A model generated the notes under the pieces. It had not been told where the DNA came from. It did not search any database and saw nothing but the letters and a program-made list of their open reading frames with translations. A program made the position numbers and the translations under genes. DNA of 64,000 nucleotides from Diadema setosum (Eukaryota > Echinodermata > Echinoidea > Diadematoida > Diadematidae). The DNA lies in contig NC_092696.1 of NCBI RefSeq assembly GCF_964275005.1, positions 22,911,472-22,975,471 of the forward strand, written 5' to 3'. Shown piece by piece: positions 34,219-46,269 of this stretch. Numbering within the stretch: the stretch's first letter is position 1; every line of letters starts with the position of its first letter.

Positions 34219-34229
34219 CCTCTCTCTTC
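34143..34229. repeat. CT microsatellite
   Basis: About 35 near-perfect CT dinucleotides followed by CTATCTCCCTCTCTCTTCCC. Confidence 0.95.
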
Positions 34230-34592
34230 CCTTTTTGTTTTTTCAATGCCGGTGCGTCACGACGACCGAAATTGCACACACGTAATTTACGTGACGGTCC
34301 GGCCTAATTCGCCTTGCTCCCGCCCGCCGCAGCTCTGCAGGGGGTATCACGTACAAAACGTACCGGCTCTGAGAGTTTGTACGTGTGCGTATGTGCACAC
34401 CTTCTATTGCTATTACGGGAATCCGCTATTATGCGCTGCATGCATATGCCCGCACAAATATTACATGTAACTTCAGTATTCGTCACCATGTCGCCGATAT
34501 TACAACCAACAAGGAGTTCCTAGTCAAGAGCAACGTACGGATAAGTTGAGTTTTTCACACTATTATATCTATCCATATTTCGTACAACAGAA
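34230..34592 (+). promoter_or_regulatory. CpG-rich putative promoter / 5' leader of PPP1R15
   Basis: This segment has many CpG dinucleotides (for example CGTCACGACGACCG, ACGTGACGGTCCGG, CGCCCGCCGCAG), unlike the AT-rich DNA before it. It lies upstream of the PPP1R15 ORF on the same strand. No TATA box stands out, and the transcription start is unknown. Confidence 0.4.
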
Positions 34593-34919
34593 ATGGAAGT
34601 TGACAGCCTACTGCTGTGTTTGACGGTATTACAAGTGAGCAAGTATTTCATCGTCAATTTTAACAACGAAGCAGAGAATGTACACGATTACATGATCACC
34701 AAGTTTGTGCGTGGACTTACATGCAACGAAGACGCACTCGCATCTGTTGAGAACCAGCTGTTACCTCATGTGAGTTACCCGAGTTTGAGGAAATGGACCC
34801 CGCACGAAAGATGCGTTGGTGAGCATACGACTGTCCATAAAAAGGGACCTCCTAGGCTCCATCATCCTGCCGTCAAGATGAAGGCTGCTTGGCAGCAACA
34901 GTGTATACCTGCCTTTTGA
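34593..34919 (+). CDS. 108-codon ORF in the PPP1R15 leader region (uncertain)
   Basis: The ATG has a strong context (CAGAAATGG) and opens 108 codons ending IPAF, with no domain recognised. If the leader is transcribed unspliced, this is a long upstream ORF of the PPP1R15 mRNA. A weak donor (ACAAGTGAGC near 34634) could instead splice most of it away. It may be a chance ORF in CpG-rich DNA. Confidence 0.2.
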   Translation: MEVDSLLLCLTVLQVSKYFIVNFNNEAENVHDYMITKFVRGLTCNEDALASVENQLLPHVSYPSLRKWTPHERCVGEHTTVHKKGPPRLHHPAVKMKAAWQQQCIPAF

Positions 34920-35003
34920 TTTTGAGGGCACATTGACTGAGTGATACTGTTACTGTTACACTGCACTGTCTACAGCGAGTACAGTGCAGTGTAATTTAGG
35001 CCT

Positions 35004-35033
35004 ATGCTTGACTTGAATAGGACCATTCATTGA
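35004..35033 (+). promoter_or_regulatory. short upstream ORF (9 codons) before PPP1R15
   Basis: ATGCTTGACTTGAATAGG continues to TGA at 35031-35033. It lies 140 nt upstream of the main start and would be in the leader if that region is exonic. Confidence 0.35.
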
Positions 35034-35121
35034 CATTGCCTTTTTTAACCGACACGTTTGTACAACTGTAACAAAGTTAGAGCAAGTTTGGTTGGAATTG
35101 TCTCATCATTCTTGGTGAGTG

Positions 35122-35187
35122 ATGATATTGACTTTCATCCTGTGGGGCTGTGTTTCCTGTAACGTTAATCATGTCTACAATTACTGA
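35122..35187 (+). promoter_or_regulatory. overlapping upstream ORF (21 codons) covering the PPP1R15 start
   Basis: ATG at 35122 opens MILTFILWGCVSCNVNHVYNY and stops at TGA 35185-35187, after the main ATG at 35171 and in another frame. Ribosomes that translate it cannot start at the main ATG, so it should repress unless bypassed. Upstream ORFs that give stress-induced translation are established for vertebrate PPP1R15A and PPP1R15B. The same role here is inferred. Confidence 0.5.
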
Positions 35188-37555
35188 TGCAAGAAGATAT
35201 CCCAGTGGCCACTGCTGGTCCAGGAAGCCGCGACCACTACAAGCAGACAACATGAGCCCAAATTTTTCAAAGAACAATATACCACTGCTGCCCAACAACA
35301 ACAGCAGGCAATGCAGGCGTGGTGATAGGGAACAGCATTTTCAACAAGACGAGACAGTTGATATAAGCCATCACTATAATAAGCAGCAGCAAAATATCAG
35401 GCCATCATACCTCCGTCTGGATAGCTGTGGCGAAAATTCATCAGCTGGTAGCGGCAGTGACGAAATGGAAGTGAGTCCTGGGCTTTCCTCCAGGGATAGA
35501 AAGTCGCCGCACTCGAGGCAGAACTCGTGGAGCCGCAGGTCAAGGCGCTCCCAACCTGAAATACGCGCATCTGAGATGCAGCAATCTAACTGTGCTAACG
35601 GATTGTTTGACAGAGTGAGGACCATGTTTTCCGAGTTTGAGAAGCCACATCACCAACGCAGTCGTACTGGGATGAATTTTGTTCGTTGGGAAGAGCATAG
35701 CGCAGACTCTAGACTCGTGGACTTAGATTCTGTTGCAGCAAAGTTTACTAATCTTTCCTGTGACATGATGAGTGGAAACCAGTGCAACACCTACCAAAAT
35801 ATGGATGGAGCATATCCCCCAAAGTGGATTAACAACCAGGGATATGCAAATCATCATCCCCAACAGCGAAATCCACCCCCATTTTTTCATCCATATTTTA
35901 GTGAGAATTTCAATTACCAACCCAGCCTTATCTCTGCAACGCAGAACTATAAGAGAACTTACTATCAGCCATGGAACCCCTACATGAACAGGCCAGGGCC
36001 TTTTACAGACTATTCACAAAGGGGTTTCAATAACCAACGTGATCAGCCTGTTAGGTGGCAACAACATCCACAGTTTCCACGGCAACCATGGTTGATGCCT
36101 CATGTAAGGATGATGCAAGGGCAGTACAATAGGGAGCCCAGTGTACAATTATATCCCCAAGAACGGCACAGGCAACCACACTTCCAGAAATATCAGAAGC
36201 ATAGAAGGAACAGTCAAAGAGACAAACGCAAGCATTCAAAGACAGAAGCTTCACAGCGAAATAATAATTGTTCATCCTCTTCTTCAGATAATGTGCAAAC
36301 GGCTCATTCTCGCAGCAGAGATCAGAGTGACTCACAGAAGCTTGAGGCAGATCAAAATGGTGGTGTCACACATACTGTGAATAGTGAACCACCTGTAGCC
36401 AGCAATTCCCCCCAGGAAGCGAAGGCGTGTGGAGAACCTGAAGATCTTAAAAGTGCAATACAAAGTGTATGTGCTGAGGTAGCATCTGTGGCTACTGAAC
36501 AAACTTCTCAATGTGAACAAGTGCAAACTAGTGAGGAAAGAGAAAGTAACAGTGCTGAGACTAGAACTGTTGAGCCAAGGCCAAATGAAAGCAATGCCAG
36601 TGTACCCTCCAGTCGTCATTCCTCTATTAATCTTATTCTAGCTGACTATGAGTCGTCATCAGTTGTGCATCCCTCTGAGGATAGTGATTTTAGCGATGCA
36701 AATTCTGACCTCTCGGCAGATGAAAATGTGGATTTGTGGGACAGCTTCTGTGTGAACGATCCTTACGACCCTTTGCGAGGATGGAGTTGTACTCCAGTGT
36801 CGTCGACCCCGTCTTGTTTGAGGCAGATGACGGTTGAAAGCCACGTGGACTCTGGAACCGATGAAGGTGATGTCCTGACAGACTCCGAGGATGAGGATGA
36901 TGACAGCGACAACGTGGATGGCAGTGTGGAAGCGGGCAGTGCTTCATGTCACGCGTCGGGGCTTGACCAGACTGGACCTCTAAAGCTCAGCATGCCTCAA
37001 CTCCAAATAGCGTGCAAGAATTTCTCCTCTACACCAAAGCAAGCATCGGGCGCTACCTCTCCTATTCACCCTTCAGTAGCCTTCATTTTGGGATCGGCAG
37101 CCAGTTCTGACGATGAGGATGAGGATGATGAGGAGTGGGATACTCTTGACGACTCCTGCAACCTGCATGACGATCTCCTGTGGAACTCATTTCACAAAGC
37201 AAGAGATCCATACAGCCCAATGGAAGCATGGAAGCACAATGACTCCATTCTGTCTTCCACAGAGCAGTTGAAAACTAATTCCAACATCCCTACAACAGAT
37301 GAACACCATAACTCTCTATGTAATTTGCTCAAAGTTGTTGCCACTGCCGAGAAAGCCAGTAGCAGCTCGCCTAACTCTGCATCTGACAAGACTCCCACAT
37401 TTGAGATTCCCACAGTCTGCTTGTATTCCTCAAAGGACGACATTGACTGCCCCTCGGGAAGTCCACTGCCAGACGGAGTGGGAATGAAGCGAACAGCCAG
37501 CACCAGCTGCCTGAAGAAAGCCCAACTATCACCTCAACTGAGAGCACAGAAAAAG
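35171..37555 (+). CDS. PPP1R15: PPP1R15 exon with 795 codons
   Basis: A single open exon ends ...AQKK at AAG 37553-37555 before the donor GTACCT at 37556. Read-through would add only VPYL and a stop. It contains the two W-x-SF...DPYxP repeats, acidic runs (DEDEDD near residue 575, DDEDEDDEE near 645), and a basic segment near residues 335-360. Confidence 0.9.
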
Positions 37556-38758
37556 GTACCTTATCTTTGACAATGTAAATCACAAACCTGACTGCATAAA
37601 TGTTCAATGTACATTTTTTTTTTTCATCTGTCAGCATTAAAGAGAAACAAGTACAGCTGTATTTTACCAATAAAGTTAACTAGTGAGGTGGAAAAAAATA
37701 TATTTCATATGCAGATATGATGTGTATAAATGTTGAAATTCATACTCTTGCTTTAAAAAAAAAAGGAAAAACTGATATGTACTACACTCACATTCTGAAG
37801 GGTAATGTTACAATATGTAGTTTTTCAAAAGAGTATGAAAATCTCTCAAAGTCCATGTACAATGTATACTTCATTAATGCTTTCAATTCATGGGAAAGTT
37901 TTATGATGTGTTACAAAAGGTCAGAAGCTACAATCTGTGTACATGCAAGTGATTGCTCAAGAGTCTCTCTGAATGTATTGGCAATTTAAGTATTGTATGC
38001 AAACATATTGCATCAGAAGATAAGAGAGTGGGATAGAGGCAGACGGAGAAGACGGCAAAAATAGGAAGATCTTGCAAAGGTGAATATGCAGTATATTACC
38101 AGTATGTCAGTGTGATCATATTTTACTTTTATTCCTTGACATGTGTGTATTAGGTCCTGTACACTCCAAAGTATGTTGTAGAATGAGTCACTGTCTGATT
38201 GCATAAGGGTGATGAGAGCAGAATTTAGCTAGGTAACCAGAGTACATTGTACCTGTTTATGAGCTGAAAATGCTGTTTCTTTGTACAGCGTTTAAGGTTT
38301 TTGGTACGCCATTGTTCAGAGGCTACTGGTGGATCCATTGACAATTATAGATTTGATTAGAGTTTCCTTTGTGTATTTCTTATGGGTGACATGACAAGGG
38401 TACGGTAGTTTAAAGACTTTAAGCCTTCACTCTCCTTATCATGCTGTCGGTAAAATAAAATTTCATTTCTTAGTTACTGATTATCTGATTTATTTCCCCC
38501 GTTGTAACTGTTGCCTTGTAAATGTAGGTCCGCTTCTGTGCTGATTCGTCCTTCATCGTACTGGTTGAGAAGGACTCCCCTCCCGCTCAGGCCTCGGACT
38601 CTGATCCCCCTGACTGGCAGACCTGCGCCAGGGACCGAATGCGGTTCCAATCCCGTATTGCCGAGGTTGCTCAAGTTCTGGATCCAGTGCTTGCGCCAGC
38701 TCACCGAATGCAGGTGTACCCGTCCCGCTTTCCACCAAATGAAGTGTCCCAAACATGA
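35171..38758 (+). CDS. PPP1R15: protein phosphatase 1 regulatory subunit 15 (GADD34/CReP-type), two coding exons
   Basis: Exons 35171-37555 and 38528-38758 encode 871 residues. PPP1R15 proteins recruit PP1 and G-actin to dephosphorylate eIF2alpha and end the integrated stress response, mostly at the ER. The KVRF PP1-docking motif (K795-V-R-F798) is followed by the family signature around W825 (DWQTCARDRMRFQSRIAEV), which corresponds to the vertebrate PWEQLARDRSRF segment that contacts actin and substrate. Two repeats typical of the family, LWDSFCVNDPYDP (W523) and LLWNSFHKARDPYSP (W671), sit in acidic Ser-rich sequence. The N-terminal half is Asn/Gln/His/Pro-rich and poorly conserved. ATG 35171 is chosen because the open frame upstream only offers GTG and a TGA lies at 35129. 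Invertebrates usually have one such gene, so A versus B cannot be assigned. Confidence 0.92.
37556..38527 (+). other. PPP1R15 intron splitting K|VRF
   Basis: A 972-nt phase-0 intron runs from GTACCT to ATGTAG. It separates Lys from VRF of the PP1-docking motif, so the whole phosphatase-binding C-terminus is a separate exon. No inserted element was recognised in it. Confidence 0.85.
38528..38758 (+). CDS. PPP1R15: PPP1R15 C-terminal exon (PP1 and actin binding)
   Basis: 76 codons begin VRFCADSSF and end PPNEVSQT before TGA. This exon carries the conserved functional core (VRF, then a linker, then W-x5-RDRMRFQSRI and a helix through LAPAHRMQVY) and is GC-richer than its surroundings. Confidence 0.92.
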   Translation, partial: VRFCADSSFIVLVEKDSPPAQASDSDPPDWQTCARDRMRFQSRIAEVAQVLDPVLAPAHRMQVYPSRFPPNEVSQT

Positions 38759-39967
38759 GAATGGGTAAAGGGTGTCTGCATCCTGCCTAAAACTCTTCCT
38801 GTAGACCAGTAATAAGTGCCTCACTGTACATGTATGAACTTTGAATCTATGCTACCCTATAAATGAATATTCAGTTACTAATCAGGGGATGAAGCTGTGT
38901 TAAAAAGCATGTCCTTCATATCTGTATGCTGCATGTGTTATTTAAAAAAGATATTTAGTTGTGGACATTGCCAGTTTTCTGAACCTCTGCATACCTACAA
39001 ATGAACCACAGCATGTAACATTTCACATTATCAGTGTTTGCATATGTTTGTTTGCTTGCTTTGCAAATTATCTAATGCTATTTAAAATCTATGAGAGGGG
39101 CTTGCCTAAGAATTACATCTCTATTTTTTAATTTCAAATACAATACCAGAATTAATGTATGCATGAAAATCTTTGTGCAACATTGGACATAAAAAAAGAA
39201 GAAGAAAATCACTGATACTGTGACCATGATGTCCATTGTATGATGAGTCTTAGTACCTGCTAAGGCTTGATCTTTTTTTTCCCCTTGTTTCTTTGTGCTC
39301 CAGCATCCATTTTAGCTTGTTAGATCACAATACCAGAGCTCTGAAGTCCCTTTATCCCGGGGGCTATCTGAAAACTTAAGTATGTCTTCATGTCCTGACA
39401 ATCAAATAATGAAGTCTCTGTGATTTTGAAATTATTTTTGCCCAGTGAGATACATGTATTTGTAGCACACAATGACCTGCCTGTTTACTGTTTAGGACCT
39501 CCCTGATTTTGTTGTTGTTGTTGTTGTTGTTGATATGACATTGTTGGCAGCCTGTAACGTACATGCATACATTTTCACCAAGGTACAATGTATTCAGAAT
39601 TCACCGTACCCTTCATTGCAAGGACAGTCTGCCTAAAAGCTTTTCTAAATCTTCCTTGAAGCTCAGTTAACCATGAATACATAACATTCCAAGCTGTATT
39701 CTCGCTGTTTTGAGGGAAGGTGTCATTGAATATTGTCTTGAATTGGTGGTTTGTCATATGAAAGGAGAAAAGTTTGCCATACTTGCAAGTTTCTTAAGAA
39801 AGTACAAGTCCAACACCTACATTGTGAGTGAGCTGTGTAACACTGCAAAGGTGATATACCACATTTGAAATTATCCAATTTTGCCATCAGGGACATTGTA
39901 CATTTATTGATTTTAGATGCTGTACTTGTGACAGCTGGGTAAATATTTAATGCCATCATTGAATAAA
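38759..39967 (+). other. PPP1R15 3' UTR (candidate)
   Basis: The first canonical AATAAA seen after the stop is at 39962-39967; another is at 42309-42314. The stretch contains a GTT microsatellite at 39511-39532 and no other coding signal. Confidence 0.4.
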
Positions 39968-40166
39968 GTACTTTATCAGAGATAAGGTTACACTGGCTGT
40001 GTTCAGTCAAAAAGCACACAGAGTGTCAAATAAGTATAACTCAAGCATAAAATTTGTACTACAAAATCAATGCAAGTCGATGTCGTTCAGAAAATGGAGT
40101 ACGTGTACACTTACAAGTTGTACATGTACATGCAACGAGTGTTATCATCCTCAACTCTCGACCACG

Positions 40167-40379
40167 TACTGTAAAAATGGATATTTTCGCACATCCAATT
40201 TTTTGTGCTTGGCTGGGCAAGGAGAGTTTCGCGTGTTTTTAATTCCATGGAATCAAGACATCACGCACAGGAACATATGGCGAGCAAAAATATTTGTGTG
40301 CTTTTATTTTCGCGCTAGTTTCTGGTTGCGCGAAATGCGCGAAAATTTCAACACCACGAAAATGTCCACTTTTACAGTA
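40167..40379. mobile_element. TACTGTAAAA-type MITE, well preserved
   Basis: Ends TACTGTAAAAATGGATATTT and the complement of AATGTCCACTTTTACAGTA are inverted, followed inward by CGCG-rich arms (TTTCGCGTG, GCGCGAAAAT). About 213 bp, non-coding, with TA at each end. Confidence 0.8.
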
Positions 40380-43300
40380 TTTCATATTAGTTTCTCACAG
40401 ATACCTGGTATGTACTGGTATGTTGTTAGCTCTGAATAGTTACTTCCAATGTTACCCATTCTTAGATACTTATTTACATCCCTCCTCATTTTGAGAATGA
40501 CTTTGATATGACTGACTCGTGCTTTAGAGCAAAAAGTCTCAAAAGTACTGAACATGTTTTAATTCTGGTACATGTAGGTTAGATGAAGGATCCACAAGAA
40601 AGCCTGCAGAAAGTAAACTAGCATGTACCCCTGTCAAACTAGTATGCTCCAGTTTAGTCTCATTTCCATATCTGGTTTTACCATTTATGACTTCTGAGTG
40701 CAGAAATTCCAGGTAAAGCTATAGGGCAGGGTGTGTATGCATACACTTCCCTTCCAGTCAGGTTCATGCTGAGGAAAATGCAGATGTGTCAAAGTTCAAA
40801 ATCTCTGCAAAGGAATCTGTTCGAGTTGAACCAGATTTTGTACCTGGACAAACAGTCTTGTATTTGACATTGATGCTGTGTTTGACTTTTATGCTATTGG
40901 CATTGCAAAAGAAACGTGACTCAGCAGAAGATGTTCTGGTTCTATTTCTTCCCGCTTAGAGATTCTGTAGGTGACTTTGGCGTGACAGTACGCTGTCAGG
41001 TACAGCTTTGCTGCTGTACAGTTGTTTACAAAATATCAGTCAGGATATTTCAGATATACTTGGCTGTTTGTACTGGAGTAGTAAAACATAACCACACACA
41101 CTCACACAAAACAGATATGAAAGGGAAAGGAGGCATATCTGGGTTGTGTACAGGAGAATTTACTCCAAGGTGAAATTTTCTATGCATGAGTGCATGGACA
41201 TAAAGATTAGTGAAAGCTTCAGCATTAGGTGAAGAGAGGTACATGTACATGCAAATTGTATGACCAGTGATGAGTCATGGGGTTAGCTCCCTAAGGTCAC
41301 AAACTTGGTCACATGACTGCAGCATGACATGTGCAATACACTTGTATTTTAACAAACAAACAAAAAAAGGGGGAAGCATCTAGTATTACATGTTCTCAAA
41401 TATGACAATATTGTGCTTGTGCTGCACATGCATTTTGTTATTGATATCTTCTGTACTTCAATCCTCTCTCCCAAGCAGGAAAATTTCAAATCATTCTTAC
41501 AAATTTATGATGAAATTGATAAGTCATTTTATTTTTATTTTTTTTTTGTACTGACATTGAAATGTCCAGAACATAATTTCTGTACAGAGGACATCACAGC
41601 CCTCACATTCAAGTAGCTACTGTATCATTTCTTCATTTGACTTTATATTAGATTCTTTTAACTTCATATGAGGTTACAATTGTACTTACTTTGAAGATGC
41701 CCAATTTTCTTTTAAATGTAGTGTGCACTGCCCCTTTCTTGCTTAAACATTCATGTGTATACCTGCCGTTGTGTTTTTAAAGAGGAATTCTCCCGTAATA
41801 TCAGCCAGGTTTAATCTTGATGTCTGTCAGTGCTGATGTCTCTGTTGTTGTAACTCCAATGAGTAGGGGTTACAACATGACCAATTTGCTGGCAGTGGAA
41901 TACACGTACAGTGTATTGTACCTGCAATATTTCAGAGTTTGCATGCACCATTAGTGTGGTTGCTGATACTTTGTACAAAGTATTTGCTTTAGAGACTCTG
42001 TGTACACACACTTCTCTGATACTCACAAGATTACTTGTGCAATTTCAGTTATCATTGTGCAGAGTACCAGTAACTGGAAATCTGATGCAATACATGTAGT
42101 AACCTGTTATAGCTCCAGCTTACTGATCCCGGAATGGCAGAGAGTCAACCTTGGCTTCTGCCCTTGTGTTAACTGGCAGGATGCCTGCATAAATATGTAG
42201 CTGGAGGGAAAATGTGGGACCTTTCAATCCCCTGAGAAAAACAATGGTACATATATAATGGATCGATGCTGGCTTCTGGGAGTGTTAGTTCCAATTGTGT
42301 GTTAGCCTAATAAAGAGGCACCACCATTGTACCTTAACTTTATCTGACCTTTGTATTCACACAGAAATGTGAGACTCTGTCAAAAATTTGTACTGGGTAA
42401 TCAAAATGATTACTAAGGTAACTGTTTATTCATGTACACACAAATGAGCATTGTTACAGGGTTTGAAATGAGCATGAAATGAGTATGAAATGAAATCAAA
42501 ATTTCTGTTGTTATATTGAGCTCTAATGACGCAAGGCAAATATTAGACATACATAGCAAATGCAGGTTCTCAGATTGTCTTTCTTACTTGTCCACTTGTG
42601 TAACATTGTTTCAGTGCATTGAAATTTGTCATCTGTGGCTAAAATTTATTTCAATCATGCATTACTGAAATTAAGTCAATGTTATAGGGTAACCAGCTAG
42701 TCAAATTATGCCTTCATGAAGTCATGGGATAGTTATGCAACAAAAATCATCATCCTAACTTTAATAAATTGGCAACTCAGAATCGTCTTACTGCCTTTAC
42801 TTGGAGGAAGATAAGATAGAACCAGTCAAGTTCATTCAACCTCTGCTGAATCAGACCAAAAGAATGAAAAATAAAAAAGGATTGCCAATTTGAAAGAAGA
42901 ACATTAAGTTTAATCTTTAATGTTCCCAGTTTAAATATTGGGTAAAAAAAATGATGCAACCGAAATAATCAGTATTATATGACCAAAATGGAGCATAAAA
43001 GAAGTTAGTTCCACCATATGAAAAGCTAGTACACTGATGCATTACAGAAATTCTAATGGACGAATGCACCCTTAAACCACAGACATTGTGGACTGGTTTT
43101 GTTTTGTTTTTTGTTTGTTACTAGATGGGGTCATGGAAAAGGCGCTGCTGGTGAAATTAAGATTTTAATGATTGACTAAGCATAAACAGCTGCAGCGCAG
43201 TGAGGCTGTGAGTGACATTGACATAATATTATGTTTCCATAGCCTAGTATTAAGTACAATATACGGTACATGTTTATATCGTGCTGGGTGTTATGTACAT

Positions 43301-44310
43301 TAAGTCTCAATCTCAAGGAAACATGGTGATTAGGATTGACTGCATGGTAATCTCTTCATGTATGAACTCTGCATGGAAGTTTTGCCCATTGTGTGCACAG
43401 TCCCTCACACACACTTTGCAGATAAAGGCACGTAGTAGTCGAGGAGTCATACAGGTATCATGATCTTCTGCCAAACTTCATCTCTACATATTATGTGTTA
43501 CATAGCATGTCAAGAAAAAAATGTTTGCTCTGAATTTCATGACAACTTTTCTATAAAAAGTCTAAAAGTATTCATTTGATGTTTTAAACACTTTCCCCTT
43601 CAAGTTCAAATGTCTTCCAGCCATGCATAGTCCAAATCATTAGTCAAAGTTCAGGTATATTGACTTTGTTGAGGTGATTTTCTCTGTAAGTGTATGTTCA
43701 TTCCATGAGTTGCCATTGTAAGCTCTGAAGAGGTGGATTTTTTTAGACTCCTAACAACATGCATTTTGTAAATTGAAGTTATCGTCTGTAATACTTTTTC
43801 TGCATCACTGTTTGTTTAGTTCAGGAAAACTGGGTATCTGTGCAAGCCTTTATAGCTTGAATGCATATGACATTATTTTAGTAGTGCCTACAACGTTTTC
43901 TGTGATTTTTGTCTTTAACCATGGTATACAATGAACTAATATTTACCTAGGGGTAGATTACAGGTGCAGGTATTGTGTTAACTTTCTGCTGTGTATCTTC
44001 TTTTTTGTGGGGAAAGTTGTATCATAATTTATGTGTATGAAGTTTTTCTCGAATCGAACTGGAAATATTTTATATGATATGTGACTTGTATAAGAAACAT
44101 AATTTGCTTTGAAACCCCTGAAGATTCAAGTACAATTTGTTAATACATCACACTGGTCTTCAGATGTCTTGTCATTGTAGATAAAGAGTTATGTACAATA
44201 CAATGTAGTTGTAATGAGTGATACGTACACATTGTACAGTGTATGCGAGCTGAGTGTGAATACAATAATGTACTGCAAGTGATGTGAGTGTAGAATGTGC
44301 CTTGTGTATT

Positions 44311-44366
44311 TGTGTGTGTTTGTGTGTGTTCGTGTGTGTATGTGTGTGTGTGTGTGTGTGTGTGTT
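44311..44366. repeat. GT microsatellite
   Basis: Interrupted GT repeats with TTTG and TTCG interruptions. Confidence 0.9.
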
Positions 44367-44590
44367 CATTGCTCTTATGTACACACAATTTGACTACATA
44401 GACAAAAGTAGGATAATGTTGGTACAAATTAATGTAGGTCTGCAAATAACTTGACATTTTTGGACTACATTTTCTGCATGCAGGCGTAAACTGGTAAGAA
44501 TTCAGGATGAGTATGGGTTATCGATAACAAATGTAACATATAGTCTAGACTGCAAGAAAAAAAAAAAATCAATCTGTGGACCAGCATGCT

Positions 44591-44634
44591 TGTGCTATGT
44601 AGGGGGCCTACATACAGGCCCCCTACATAGCACA
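44591..44634. repeat. perfect 19-bp inverted repeat with 6-nt loop
   Basis: TGTGCTATGTAGGGGGCCT (44591-44609), loop ACATAC, then its exact complement AGGCCCCCTACATAGCACA (44616-44634). There is no T run after it and no gene close by. Confidence 0.95.
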
Positions 44635-44879
44635 TAAGTGTCTGTATCACTTAAAGCAAGGATTTTTGATTCACATCTCTACAAACTGTTAACCAAGAGG
44701 GGGGGGGGATCTGTATTCTGCTGTTACTTGTCTATTCTCAGTTCTGATATTTTTAAAATTCCTCACATAAAGAGGAAAAAAAGTAAACAATATTATGCTT
44801 TAAATGAGAGGATGCAGAAATGTCGGAACACATCCATATTAAGTGAAATTTGCGGAAAATCGAAAAGCCTTTTTTTTTC

Positions 44880-45115
44880 AGGAAAAGTACACACATTTTG
44901 ACATTCCGTCCACTTAGTATTGACATCTTTCGTGGGTAATATAAATTCCCCTTCCTTCTGAAAGAGTTGAGCCAAGTGCTTTAGGGGAAAAAATGAAGAT
45001 ACACCACAATACAATTTTTTTATATATGTTAAATTCTTTAGATCTTTGTCCGCCTGTGACATCACAAATTGTAGTCTTCGTGATATCCAGCAAGGCCGCA
45101 CCGAAACTTGAAAAA
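44880..45115. mobile_element. diverged copy of the family D foldback MITE interior
   Basis: Ordered similarity to 59092-59290: AAAAGTACACA, TTGACATnTTTCGTGGGTAATAT, AATTCCCCTTCCTT, AAGAG..GAGCCAAGTGCT, then TGTGACATCACAA and GTAGTCTTC. The TTAA ends were not found. Confidence 0.4.
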
Positions 45116-46269
45116 TTAAAACGCGAATTGTCTAATTATCCCCACACTTATTTGTTCGACTATTTCCTCATGTTCATTCAATCCATGAATTGTAATTTGG
45201 GTTCATTCCATGTTTGTGGAATTGAGATGATCTCCAAAATCAATTTTATTTGCCTTCATATATTATGTAGTTTTCTTGGCTTGTTTCACTGATGTTCATA
45301 GAAATAGGCCAGGATACGTGCGCGCGAAAATCACAAATTGGCAGGTGCAAATAAAAGTACAGGTGTATTGTGCTTTGATATTCATTACAATACAGCCAGC
45401 AATGGTATTCTTATTAAGCTGACCAGTGAACAGTAGACATTTACAGGGAAAATGAGAGATAGATAAAACAAGTTGCGCATACTATACACTTTAATATACA
45501 ATTTTATAGAGGCCGTACTTCCGAATGAGAATGGACTTTTAGGCGGTAGTATACATTGTAGGAACCCCACTACAGCTCATGCAATTCTTGCTTTTGAAAT
45601 GAACCCTGATATGAATATTTGGTCGTATCTTATGGAATATTCCTGGATTCTTAAGCCTTTTCCTCCTAGAGAGAGAGAGGGAGAGAACAATGGAGAAGGG
45701 GGGTTAAGCCTGCTAAGGATTCCATATCAGAGTTATACCATGTAGTAGACTGCCTACCGGTGGTTAGTTTGTGTTGAATTTCTTCTTTAAAAAAACAAAC
45801 AAACAAACAAAACAAAACAAAAACTGTCGTCTGTTCATGACAAAGTCCCTCTTTCGTTTGTCTTCGTTTTCGTGTCTTTTCGTGTTTCAGCTTCATTCGC
45901 ATTTCTTCAGTTTAACTCTCTCCCCCTCTTTCTTCTTTTTCTTTTTTATGGGGGGGGGGGGGGAGCATCAGAGATGAACCCCGAACCCCGAGCACTCCAA
46001 TTGTGTTGTCTTCATCCCATTTCAGTTCGTTTTTTCTAGTTTGCTTTGACCATAATTAAGATTGATGCCGAAAAAGACAAAAATTGAATAATGAATCGTA
46101 CCGGTATACACCAAGGCGATGTTCGATGAGATTGAATTCACGAAATCATATGCGTTCCTATTGTGGACTATTCCTTTGGTTTACTTCTCTTTTTTAGCAC
46201 CTTACCACGATCAGAATTTTTTTATGCCTCCGCCACGAAGTGGTGCCGGAGGCATTATGTTTTCGGGTT

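Noticed and set aside
34113-34307. 64-codon ORF with a long Leu-Ser run
   Set aside because: It is the translation of the CT microsatellite.
35182-35190. ATF4-type element TGATGCAAG near the PPP1R15 start
   Set aside because: It lies within coding sequence, matches only part of the C/EBP-ATF consensus, and is explained by the Asp-Ala-Arg codons.
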